This document shows, one piece after another, positions 1 to 6,192 of a stretch of 9,354 nucleotides of DNA. The notes beneath the pieces were generated by a model. The model was not told where the DNA came from. It made no database searches and saw nothing but the letters and a program-made list of their open reading frames with translations. The stretch lies in contig JAQTMA010000158.1 of the NCBI GenBank assembly GCA_028714615.1, positions 1 to 9,354 of the forward strand, read 5' to 3'. Numbering within the stretch: the first letter of the stretch is position 1; each line of letters begins with the position of its first letter. Made by a program: the position numbers and the translations under genes. The DNA comes from Anaerolineaceae bacterium (GTDB lineage: Bacteria; Chloroflexota; Anaerolineae; Anaerolineales; Anaerolineaceae).

Positions 1-1
1 C

Positions 2-175
2 GTGCAATCCGTGATTTTGGCGGCGGTGCTGTTGATCGTGGGGTTCATGGTGGGGCTGATCGGGCTGGTGGCGGACCTGATCAGTTTCAATCGGAAGATC
101 TTGGAAGAGGTGTTGTATCGGGTGAGGAGGTCAGAAACTGAAGAAAGTCAATCTAAAGGACTAAATAATTCATAA
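2..175 (+). CDS. Glycosyltransferase family 2 membrane protein, C-terminal fragment (5' end outside window)
   Basis: The frame is open from the left edge to a TAA at 173-175 and gives 57 residues. The first part is a hydrophobic helix ([19 protein letters not shown], continuing IGLVADL) followed by the cytoplasmic segment [17 protein letters not shown]. This layout, a last TM helix, then 'ADLI..NRK.LEE.LYR.RR', matches the C-terminus of the DPM1/GtrB-like GT2 enzymes common near glycan loci in Anaerolineae. These transfer sugar from a nucleotide donor to a polyprenyl phosphate. The catalytic GT-A domain is outside the window, so the call rests on the tail only. The last 14 residues ([14 protein letters not shown]) are polar and encoded by DNA of much lower GC than the preceding part. 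The 3' end overlaps the convergent GT4 gene by 28 bp. Confidence 0.55.
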   Translation: MQSVILAAVLLIVGFMVGLIGLVADLISFNRKILEEVLYRVRRSETEESQSKGLNNS

Positions 176-1281
176 GCCTTAATTACGGATTGGTACATTG
201 TCTGCAGGCTGAATTGTTCCTCAACGTGGCGACGTCCCAGCTTTCCGAGCTGGCGTCGCTTTTCCGTATTCATCAATAATTCTGATACGGCCTGAGAAAG
301 AGCTTGGGGGTCGCGAGCAGGGACTAACAGCCCTCCGGGACCGACGACTTCAGCCACTGATCCCACATCAGATGCAACCACAGGGGTTTCACAGCCAAGA
401 GCTTCTGCCAGTGGCAGACCGAAACCTTCCAAGAGGGTGGGTGTAACTACAATATCTGCCATCGATAAATAATCTGGCATCTCCTCATCGGGAATATATC
501 CTGCCTCAATGAGTCGATTTGAATAGGATCCTAATTCCTCGATAAACCGGTACCGGTATTCCTTATTCCACCTGCCCAGGATTACCAACTTGGGGAGCGG
601 TTTCATGAGAGGTAGAGCCCTAGCAAGATATTCCAACCCCTTTCTTGGGGTTACGAAACCAGCAAATAAGATAACAGGATCATCCTTCCGGATACCCAGC
701 CGCGCACGAATAGAGTCGTTACTCAAGCGATGTTTGAATAAGTCCGTGTCAATGCCAGGTCTTGTAAGGGTAATTCTCTGTTCAGGTACTTGATAATGAT
801 GTAGAAACTCATCCCGGGTAGCAACGCTGCCTGCAAGCAATCCCTTTGCCTTCCGAATAGACGGCCTTTCCATGAAATGCTCAGCCAACCAACAGTACAT
901 GAAATACCGGAATGGACTATTACGGCTGGTTCGCCGTTGTCGAAATGATTGCCAAACATAAGCGACGAAATTCCCCTGATATGGGTAAGCAAAATGAATA
1001 TCAGAGAAATGGACCACATCGAAACTTTGCTGGTCTTGGAGCGCTTTGACAGCTTTAGCCGCCAAGTAGGAGTAACTGATCCAGTTGATTTTACCCATCG
1101 GGTAGCGGTAAATGGTAAGTCCTGGATTAGGACTAGACACAGAAACCTGATCACCTTGGACAGCAACTACGGTCACCGAATGTCCGTTATCAGCGAGCAC
1201 TTGTACCAATCGCTCGCTGGCAATGTCTAGCCCCGACGTACGGACCGGCTTGTAACCCAAGGCGATATACAGGATTCGCAT
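148..1281 (-). CDS. GT4 family glycosyltransferase (GT-B fold)
   Basis: This 377-residue cytoplasmic or membrane-associated retaining glycosyltransferase probably adds one sugar of the surface glycan from a nucleotide-sugar donor. The N-terminal Rossmann domain begins [18 protein letters not shown], the Glycosyltransf_4 pattern with a Gly-rich acceptor loop. The C-terminal Glycos_transf_1 domain starts near residue 200 with [16 protein letters not shown], where R213/K214 fit the donor phosphate-binding position. It carries the EX7E-type motif EGFGLPLAE (about 285-293), followed by [14 protein letters not shown]. Length is normal for the family. An in-frame TTG lies one codon upstream at 1284; I chose the ATG at 1281 because MRILxI is the usual family start. 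No clear Shine-Dalgarno sequence is visible. It sits 24 bp downstream of the other GT4 gene and is probably co-transcribed with it. The sugar specificity cannot be read from sequence. Confidence 0.9.
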   Translation of the reverse strand: MRILYIALGYKPVRTSGLDIASERLVQVLADNGHSVTVVAVQGDQVSVSSPNPGLTIYRYPMGKINWISYSYLAAKAVKALQDQQSFDVVHFSDIHFAYPYQGNFVAYVWQSFRQRRTSRNSPFRYFMYCWLAEHFMERPSIRKAKGLLAGSVATRDEFLHHYQVPEQRITLTRPGIDTDLFKHRLSNDSIRARLGIRKDDPVILFAGFVTPRKGLEYLARALPLMKPLPKLVILGRWNKEYRYRFIEELGSYSNRLIEAGYIPDEEMPDYLSMADIVVTPTLLEGFGLPLAEALGCETPVVASDVGSVAEVVGPGGLLVPARDPQALSQAVSELLMNTEKRRQLGKLGRRHVEEQFSLQTMYQSVIKAYELFSPLD

Positions 1282-1305
1282 CAATACTATCCAATCTGGA
1301 AGGCT

Positions 1306-2400
1306 CTACACCGGTGAAATCCCGGTAGATCCTTGTTTGTTCAGGATTTCATCGAGAATACCTACAAGCTGAGTACCAATTACTTGTTCACTGCAACAAC
1401 GCAAATACAACTCACGTGCACCCAATGCAAGTTTTTGGCGCAGGATTGGATCATGATACAATTCGTGGATTGCTTTTGCTAAAGATTCTGGATCTCCCGG
1501 CGGGCACAAATACGCATTCACTCGATGCTGCAACAGGTCATTAATTGCAGGACTGTCTCCAGCGATGATAGGCACTCCTACCGCGAGCATTTGATAGATT
1601 TTTCCAGGAACCACACGTCCCGCCTTCTCGCTTCTCCCGAAATGCCCCCCCAGACAAATGGCCGAAGCAGCGATTTCACCAGGTAATAGTTCGAGCGGGA
1701 CAAAATCGATCCAGGTAATTTTGTGATCAACACCTATTCGTCGTGCAATAGATCGCATTTGGCTGTATTCCTGGCCATTTCCGACAAGGTGAATGTGGAT
1801 CGGCAAGTCATCTAGGATAGCGATTGCCCGGATAATGGTTTCGACACCGTGTAGTGGCATAAAAGTGCTGTAACTCAGAATAGTAAAAGGATTTTGTGGC
1901 GCCGGTGTTTGAGGAATAAATATATCTTCATTACACCCAACAGGAATGGAAGCGTACCGAACGTCTCCAAGATGAAGCTGGTCTTTAAAATACTGGATCT
2001 GAAGCGAGGTATCAAGAAGGACAAAGTCAGCTTGCTGACAGGCGGCGCGATCGAGAAAGTAAGCTAACCTGGCAAGAAAAGAGCTCGGCTGGAGTATACC
2101 TCTGTCGGATACTAATGTATCGTAGGTAGATACAAAAGCATCGAATAGGATCGGACGGCGAATCAACCACGCAATCATCAACAAGATCAGGTGGCCGTAA
2201 AATCCAACAAATATCAGGTCATACCGGCGCGTGAGCATCATGGGCAGTGCCTTGAGACAACAACCCAGGCTAGTAATTAGTAAGTTACCCCGTTTTGAGG
2301 GTGCTATAACATCAACGTCTGCTTTGCGTTGGAAAGCACGCAAGAGGACCTGATTGCGCTGATATTGCACCTCGCGACCAGTAATGAATAATATGCGCAT
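1306..2400 (-). CDS. GT4-like glycosyltransferase
   Basis: A 364-residue GT-B fold glycosyltransferase, first gene of the leftward two-gene unit. It starts MRILFITGREVQYQRNQVLL. The N-terminal half includes a hydrophobic patch at about 62-81 (LIFVGFYGHLILLMIAWLI), typical of membrane-surface-associated GT4 proteins. The C-terminal donor domain begins near residue 172 (FTILSYSTFMPLHGVETII), then has HLVGNGQE and the donor loop GRSEKAGRVVPGKIYQMLA, followed by GVPIIAGDSPAINDLL. The usual second glutamate of the EX7E region appears as Gln in 'KIYQ'. I recall this variant as normal in a GT4 subgroup with a 'VIPNKVYQ.LA' signature, so it need not mean loss of activity. The ATG at 2398-2400 lies only 20 bp from the divergent GT2 start, and the Shine-Dalgarno is weak. 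The role is inferred as sugar transfer in the same glycan pathway. Confidence 0.85.
   Translation of the reverse strand: MRILFITGREVQYQRNQVLLRAFQRKADVDVIAPSKRGNLLITSLGCCLKALPMMLTRRYDLIFVGFYGHLILLMIAWLIRRPILFDAFVSTYDTLVSDRGILQPSSFLARLAYFLDRAACQQADFVLLDTSLQIQYFKDQLHLGDVRYASIPVGCNEDIFIPQTPAPQNPFTILSYSTFMPLHGVETIIRAIAILDDLPIHIHLVGNGQEYSQMRSIARRIGVDHKITWIDFVPLELLPGEIAASAICLGGHFGRSEKAGRVVPGKIYQMLAVGVPIIAGDSPAINDLLQHRVNAYLCPPGDPESLAKAIHELYHDPILRQKLALGARELYLRCCSEQVIGTQLVGILDEILNKQGSTGISPV
2302..2310 (+). promoter_or_regulatory. Extended -10 promoter candidate for the rightward glycan operon, inside the divergent GT4 gene
   Basis: TGCTATAAC fits the extended -10 form TGnTATAAT with one mismatch. No good -35 is visible, as is common for extended -10 promoters. 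Transcription would start near 2317, about 100 nt before the GT2 ATG, because the 20-bp gap between the divergent starts is too short for a promoter. This is a motif match only. Confidence 0.3.
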
Positions 2401-2420
2401 TTGCTACAAAAACCTGAAGA

Positions 2421-3341
2421 ATGATTGAAAGAGATGTGATGCTGGACCAATTATATCCAATCATTGTCAATTGGAACTTGAAAGATGATACTACAGCTTG
2501 CGTTGATTCTCTTTTGACTGCAGGAATACCTCTCGAACGCATTATTCTCGTCGATAACGCCTCCACAGATGGGTCGATTGTAGAAATTTCCAAACGGTTT
2601 GGAGAGAAACTCTGCCTGATTGCGAATCTGGAGAACCTGGGGTACGCTAGCGGGTTAAACATCGGAATTCAACACGCCCGAAAAATTGGAGCTGAATGGG
2701 TCTTCTTGCTCAATAATGATACAGTTGTGGCCACAGACTTATTCCAAGAGCTTGAGAAAGCAGCGGAAAGCAACCCAACCATTTCGATCATTTCCCCGCA
2801 AATCCGCTACCATCAGGATCCAACTCGCATCTGGTCTCTTGGTGATCGACTGATTCCTGGAACTCTCCTAACCCGGAGTCTCGGCGCTAATCAGATAGAT
2901 AGAGGACAATTTTCCCCTGTGGTGGCCGTCGATTTCATCACCGGCTGTGCAATGCTTATCCGGATGGATGTATTTGAAACAGCCGGATTGTTCCCAACTG
3001 GGTATTTTATGTATGCGGAAGAAGTTGATTTCTTATGGCGTGCAAGGAAAGATGGCTTTCGCCCAGTTGTTGCTACGCGCGCATTGATCTGGCATAAAGT
3101 ATCCGCGAGTACAGCCTCCGAACCATCCCAGAGGCAGTATTGGCGTATCTTTAATCAGGTACGTTTTTATCGGAAATATGCGACCCCATTCCAAAAGCCA
3201 GGGTTGTTTATGTTTACATTAATTAGATCAATAATGCTCACCATTCAACAATTAATTCAATGTACTTCTGCCCTTCAGCCGCATTACCTAGCTGGTTGGA
3301 CAGATGGCTGGTTCAAACCGGTACACCAGAGAGACATTTGA
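2421..3341 (+). CDS. GT2 family glycosyltransferase, rhamnosyltransferase-like
   Basis: A 306-residue GT-A fold inverting glycosyltransferase, first gene of the rightward operon. Visible in order: IIVNWNLKDDTTACVDSLL (nucleotide-binding start), ILVDNASTDGS (about 42-52), NLGYASGLNIGI (72-83), the DXD-equivalent FLLNNDTVV (95-103), DFITGCAMLIRMDVF (171-185), and the catalytic-base region FMYAEEVDFLWRARKDGF (196-213). This set is characteristic of WbbL/RfbF-like rhamnosyltransferases, but the donor sugar is not certain. The C-terminus has a hydrophobic stretch (about 261-280) that may anchor it to the membrane. The ATG at 2421 is the longest option. An internal ATG at 2439 (MLDQLYPIIVNWN) fits the family's N-terminal length equally well and has a purine-rich GAAAGAGA upstream, so the true start is unsettled. 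The next gene begins 7 bp after the stop. Confidence 0.88.
   Translation: MIERDVMLDQLYPIIVNWNLKDDTTACVDSLLTAGIPLERIILVDNASTDGSIVEISKRFGEKLCLIANLENLGYASGLNIGIQHARKIGAEWVFLLNNDTVVATDLFQELEKAAESNPTISIISPQIRYHQDPTRIWSLGDRLIPGTLLTRSLGANQIDRGQFSPVVAVDFITGCAMLIRMDVFETAGLFPTGYFMYAEEVDFLWRARKDGFRPVVATRALIWHKVSASTASEPSQRQYWRIFNQVRFYRKYATPFQKPGLFMFTLIRSIMLTIQQLIQCTSALQPHYLAGWTDGWFKPVHQRDI
2450..2470 (-). promoter_or_regulatory. Promoter-like elements for the leftward GT4 pair, inside the divergent GT2 gene
   Basis: On the minus strand, a consensus TTGACA (2465-2470) precedes a consensus TATAAT (2450-2455), but only 9 bp separate them instead of about 17. They cannot both serve one standard sigma-70 promoter. 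The TATAAT could still act alone, giving a start near 2443 and a leader of about 42 nt before the ATG at 2400. Confidence 0.3.
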
Positions 3342-3348
3342 GTAAACT

Positions 3349-4287
3349 ATGGAAACCGTCGCTTGCAATCTCTGCAATGAAACTAAGGAAAACACAGTTT
3401 TTCGTGACCTGCCAGATCTATTCCTTGGACGGTTCGATGTGCGCTCCACCCTGGTCCAGTGTGCTCGCTGCCAGTTGATTTATCAAAATCCACGCCCTAC
3501 AATTAAAGAAATTTCTGGCAGTTACCCGGATTCTTACGAATGGTATGGTCCGATTGCAGAACAGAGGAGTACATCTTTCCTTCGCCAAAAAGCATTTGAT
3601 TATGGTTTCGCACGGCGAGCCCGGACGGTGCTCAATCATAAAACCTGGGGAAGCCTGCTCGATCTGGGTTGTTCGATTGGGCTCTTCCTAAACGAAATTG
3701 CCCGCCACCCCAGATGGGACGTGCATGGCGTGGAGATTAGCCCAACAGCCTCTGAGATTGCCCGATCGCGCTACCAACTGGATGTTTTCACCGGAACTCT
3801 TGAAGACGCCCGTTTTTCGAGTAACAGTTACGATGCAGTGACATTATGGGATGTACTGGAACATCTTCATGACCCATTCGCAACTCTAACTGAGATTCAC
3901 CGGATTATGAAGGATGATGGCATACTAGTGATCAGGGTGCCGAACGCAACCAGTTGGGAGGCGCGAATATTTGGTCCGGCCTGGTCAGGTTTGGATTTAC
4001 CTCGTCATCTCTATGTTTTTAATCAGGTAACCCTTACGAGCATGCTTCATAAGGCTGGGTTTAAGGTCATTGAATCAAATGCTTCCTCAGGGAGTTATAC
4101 CAATTTCTTGATCAGCTTACGGTTTTGGATTGGATTGCACTCTTCAAAAGGCCTCCCCAACAAGAACTTGCTTTTGAAAGTCCTGGCTCACCCCGCCATC
4201 CGCCTATTGACAGTTCCAATCTTCTTCATCCCAGGTATCTTCCGTCGCGGCCCGTTGTTGACAATTGTTGCAGAGAAGGCAGAATAG
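3349..4287 (+). CDS. Class I SAM-dependent methyltransferase with N-terminal four-cysteine zinc site
   Basis: A 312-residue protein. Two CxxC pairs at C6/C9 and C38/C41 form a probable zinc-binding knuckle, a common N-terminal module of sugar or polysaccharide methyltransferases of the Methyltransf_23 type. The SAM fold follows: motif I LLDLGCSIGLFL (about 103-114, with Ser for the middle Gly), motif II acidic residue E129 in VHGVEISP, and the post-motif segment YDAVTLWDVLEHLHDP (161-176). Then come GILVIRVPN and a lipophilic C-terminal third (about 253-300) that may contact membrane or a lipid-linked substrate. It probably O-methylates a sugar of the glycan or caps the chain. The acceptor is unknown. 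It lies 7 bp after the GT2 gene and its TAG abuts the ribosome binding site of the next gene, supporting operon membership. Confidence 0.88.
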   Translation: METVACNLCNETKENTVFRDLPDLFLGRFDVRSTLVQCARCQLIYQNPRPTIKEISGSYPDSYEWYGPIAEQRSTSFLRQKAFDYGFARRARTVLNHKTWGSLLDLGCSIGLFLNEIARHPRWDVHGVEISPTASEIARSRYQLDVFTGTLEDARFSSNSYDAVTLWDVLEHLHDPFATLTEIHRIMKDDGILVIRVPNATSWEARIFGPAWSGLDLPRHLYVFNQVTLTSMLHKAGFKVIESNASSGSYTNFLISLRFWIGLHSSKGLPNKNLLLKVLAHPAIRLLTVPIFFIPGIFRRGPLLTIVAEKAE

Positions 4288-4292
4288 AAAGG
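4287..4292 (+). promoter_or_regulatory. Ribosome binding site GAAAGG deciding the start of the second methyltransferase
   Basis: GAAAGG lies 5 nt before the ATG at 4298. It overlaps by one base the TAG stop of the upstream gene, so the two genes are probably translationally coupled. The same frame is open further upstream to a TTG at 4265, inside the previous gene, but that codon has no comparable ribosome binding site. The ATG at 4298 is therefore preferred. Confidence 0.6.
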
Positions 4293-4297
4293 CATCA

Positions 4298-5071
4298 ATG
4301 ATCGAGCTTTTCCACAAACGTATGGACAATACGGTAGCTACAATGCACGCGTATGACCACTTGTATCAGGATAAAGGCATCCGACAACGGGATTCCTTCT
4401 ATCTCTGGTTAATTCAGCTGATCGATCCAAGATCGGATGGTCTGCTTCTCGATATCTCAACCGGAGAAGGCCGTCTGGTTACCCTGGCGCGCCAGGCAGG
4501 TAAGCAGGCTCTGGGTATGGATTTCTCCCTTGAAGCCGTGAAGATTGGCGCACTCAAAACCGATCAACCCGTTTTTACAGTAGCGGACGGAGAATGTTTA
4601 CCGTTTGCAGACGAAAGTATAGATTACATCACCCATATTGGCAGCCTCGAACATTATTTCCACCCAGAGCAAGGCGCGTGTGAGATCGGCCGCGTACTCA
4701 AACCCGGTGGGAAAGCCTTGATGCTGCTGCCAAACGCCTTTGGCTTGTTTGGGAATATCAAGCATGTCTGGCTTCATGGGGAAGTGTTTGATGACGGGCA
4801 ACCTATCCAACGGTATGCAACCCGTGATATGTGGCGATCCATACTCGAACAAGGGGGCCTGCAGGTTGACCGGACTATCGCATACACAGAAATTGAGTTC
4901 CCCAGGACAAGGAAAGATCTGCTCTGGCTGTTGGCACACCCCCTGAAGATAATCCGTGGATTGCTCTCGCAGTTGATACCCCTTAACCTTGCAAATCACT
5001 TGGTCTTTATCTGTTCTCGCGCCAGCTTGAAATCTACTCCACACTTTCATACCTGGACATACAGGCCCTAG
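4298..5071 (+). CDS. Class I SAM-dependent methyltransferase (Methyltransf_11-like)
   Basis: A 257-residue protein with a Rossmann-type SAM fold. Motif I is LLDISTGEGRLVTLAR (about 50-65); the first canonical glycine is Ser54, while the GEG turn (56-58) is kept. The acidic residue binding the SAM ribose is D75 in ALGMDFS. Motif II/post-I is VADGECLPFADESIDYI (96-111), with THIGSLEHYFHPEQG and the conserved VLKPGGKALMLLPN (133-146). The C-terminus has a basic-hydrophobic segment (about 206-237). The family acts on many small molecules; here the context suggests a sugar or lipid-linked glycan intermediate. A second methyltransferase directly after another suggests two methylated positions or two different sugars. 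The next gene starts 2 bp after the stop, so translation is likely coupled. Confidence 0.85.
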   Translation: MIELFHKRMDNTVATMHAYDHLYQDKGIRQRDSFYLWLIQLIDPRSDGLLLDISTGEGRLVTLARQAGKQALGMDFSLEAVKIGALKTDQPVFTVADGECLPFADESIDYITHIGSLEHYFHPEQGACEIGRVLKPGGKALMLLPNAFGLFGNIKHVWLHGEVFDDGQPIQRYATRDMWRSILEQGGLQVDRTIAYTEIEFPRTRKDLLWLLAHPLKIIRGLLSQLIPLNLANHLVFICSRASLKSTPHFHTWTYRP

Positions 5072-5073
5072 AA

Positions 5074-6021
5074 ATGAGAGTGATAGCCGATCTTGGGAGA
5101 ATCACCCTTACAAAAATCCGTGCCCTTGACCGGCGCATGATGGCGCTGATCATGCTCCTTATCTCGACTGCCATCCTGGGGACGTTGTTCTATTCACAAA
5201 AAGATGTATTGCTTCATCAACGCTGGGAATTAAATTGGTCATATCTAGGAATTGCCTTTGTTGTCCATGCCTTGGCGCTACTAATTGTTGCCCTGTTGTG
5301 GGCAGATATTTTGGATGCGTTTGGGAGGAGGCTTCCCCTAGTTCAACACCTCCGAAATTACACTTTCTCGAACCTTGCTAAGCGTATTCCCGGCACCCTA
5401 TGGTACATCGCCGGTAGAGGATACCTATACCAAAGTGCTGGCATCTCCGTCGCTTCTATTACGGTTGCATGCAGTGTAGAGTTTGGGATAACACTTCTCT
5501 CTGGGATGCTAGTTACTATAGCTTTTGCCTTTCCTCAACTGTTCAATAACCAGGCTCAAAGCATCCTGGTGGCGGTCGGGGCTCTGGCTTGCCTGGTTTT
5601 GATCCAACCTCGCTCTATTCGCTGGTTCTTACAAAAGCTAAAGGTAGAACAGCAAGCCCAAGTTGGTTACCAATCCTTAATGAAATGGTTGCTTGGGTAC
5701 ATCCTGGTTTGGGTGCTCGGTGGAGTGATCGTCTTTGCAATTGCCAAATCATTCAGTCCGATCAGCTTGGCGGATCTACCTACTGTTATCGGCAGTTGGT
5801 GTTTAGCTGGGGTCATCTCATCCGCCTTTTTCTTCTTTCCTAGCAACCTTGGGGTGACCGAAGTAAGCTTAAGTTTCCTCTTATCGCGAATCATGCCAAC
5901 CTCAACTGCAGTAGTGGTTGCTATCCTGGTGAGGGTGGTCATCACGATATTTGAAATCATTTGGGCTTTGATCAGCCTGGCATCCTTCAAGATTCTTAAA
6001 GACCTAAGAATCCCTGAATAA
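5074..6021 (+). CDS. Flippase-like integral membrane protein (LPG synthase TM / AglD-like, UPF0104 type)
   Basis: A 315-residue polytopic protein with about seven hydrophobic helices, near residues 22-41, 57-80, 125-153, 161-178, 205-225, 236-256 and 278-304. The segment SNLAKRIPGTLWYIAGR (about 99-115) corresponds to the family's 'GKYxPGxxW' signature. FFPSNLGVTEVSLSF (254-268) corresponds to the 'P-GG-G-x-x-E' loop before the last helices; here one Gly position is Ser-Asn. Members include the membrane part of MprF and AglD-type proteins beside glycosyltransferase genes. They are thought to move or modify lipid-linked substrates across the membrane. In this operon it is the best candidate for handling the lipid-linked product, but direct flippase activity is an inference. 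There is no catalytic LPG synthase domain. It is the last gene of the operon; no convincing terminator hairpin follows. Confidence 0.8.
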   Translation: MRVIADLGRITLTKIRALDRRMMALIMLLISTAILGTLFYSQKDVLLHQRWELNWSYLGIAFVVHALALLIVALLWADILDAFGRRLPLVQHLRNYTFSNLAKRIPGTLWYIAGRGYLYQSAGISVASITVACSVEFGITLLSGMLVTIAFAFPQLFNNQAQSILVAVGALACLVLIQPRSIRWFLQKLKVEQQAQVGYQSLMKWLLGYILVWVLGGVIVFAIAKSFSPISLADLPTVIGSWCLAGVISSAFFFFPSNLGVTEVSLSFLLSRIMPTSTAVVVAILVRVVITIFEIIWALISLASFKILKDLRIPE

Positions 6022-6119
6022 CTCGGAAGTATTACCGCAATTTTCGACATGCGTTAGGCACTTTTTAATTATTAAACCATCCGACTGTAATTCTTCAATT
6101 TAATAATGCTGTTGTATTA

Positions 6120-6148
6120 TTGATCCAATCAAGCAACTCCCTCATAAT
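6120..6148 (+). promoter_or_regulatory. Sigma-70-type promoter candidate for the secreted repeat protein
   Basis: TTGATC at 6120-6125 (4/6 match to the -35 consensus) and CATAAT at 6143-6148 (5/6 match to the -10 consensus) are spaced by exactly 17 bp. Transcription would begin near 6155 and give a leader of about 38 nt carrying the strong ribosome binding site. An alternative -10, TATTAT at 6115-6120, has no good -35 partner. Confidence 0.45.
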
Positions 6149-6180
6149 GTGCTTAGTCGAAAAAACCAAGTATATTCATC

Positions 6181-6186
6181 AGGAGG
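6181..6186 (+). promoter_or_regulatory. Near-consensus ribosome binding site AGGAGG
   Basis: AGGAGG (extending to AGGAGGT at 6187) lies 6 nt before the ATG at 6193. It is by far the best Shine-Dalgarno in the window, which suggests high translation of the secreted protein and fixes its start. Confidence 0.8.
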
Positions 6187-6192
6187 TTTGGA

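Larger units (their letters stand above)
6022..6192. other. 171-bp intergenic region upstream of the secreted repeat protein
   Basis: AT-rich non-coding stretch between the flippase-like gene and the secreted protein. No open frame with coding character is present. It contains a short A/T palindrome, TTTAAT-T-ATTAAA at 6064-6076, that could be an operator or chance. It also holds a promoter candidate at 6120-6148 and a near-consensus ribosome binding site at 6181-6186. I could not find a credible factor-independent terminator for the upstream operon; the only hint is a T5 run at 6062-6066 after a 3-bp stem. Read-through from the operon therefore cannot be excluded. Confidence 0.5.

Noticed and set aside
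723..1166. 147-residue open frame on the minus strand overlapping the first GT4 gene
   Set aside because: It lies in another frame of a clear GT4 gene, shows no domain pattern or ribosome binding site, and has the composition of a shadow frame.
1310..1325. Small inverted repeat ACCGG/CCGGT at the end of the second GT4 gene
   Set aside because: Five base pairs within coding sequence and no T run; not distinguishable from chance.
2450..2470. Perfect TTGACA and TATAAT on the minus strand read as one strong promoter
   Set aside because: The spacing is 9 bp, far from the 16-18 bp needed. Kept only as a weak candidate based on the TATAAT alone.
2312..2662. 116-residue minus-strand frame spanning the divergent start region
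   Set aside because: It overlaps both the GT4 start and the GT2 start region in non-coding frames, and the translation has no recognisable motifs. Both overlapped genes have strong family signatures.
4598..5050. 150-residue minus-strand frame opposite the second methyltransferase
   Set aside because: Antisense to conserved SAM-binding motifs. The translation has scattered Cys/Pro and no domain pattern.
5667..6050. 127-residue minus-strand frame opposite the flippase-like gene
   Set aside because: A mirror of hydrophobic codons in the sense gene. No ribosome binding site or family motif.
6022..6080. Intrinsic terminator after the flippase-like gene
   Set aside because: Only 3-bp complementary arms precede the T-rich run. 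No stem strong enough to call.
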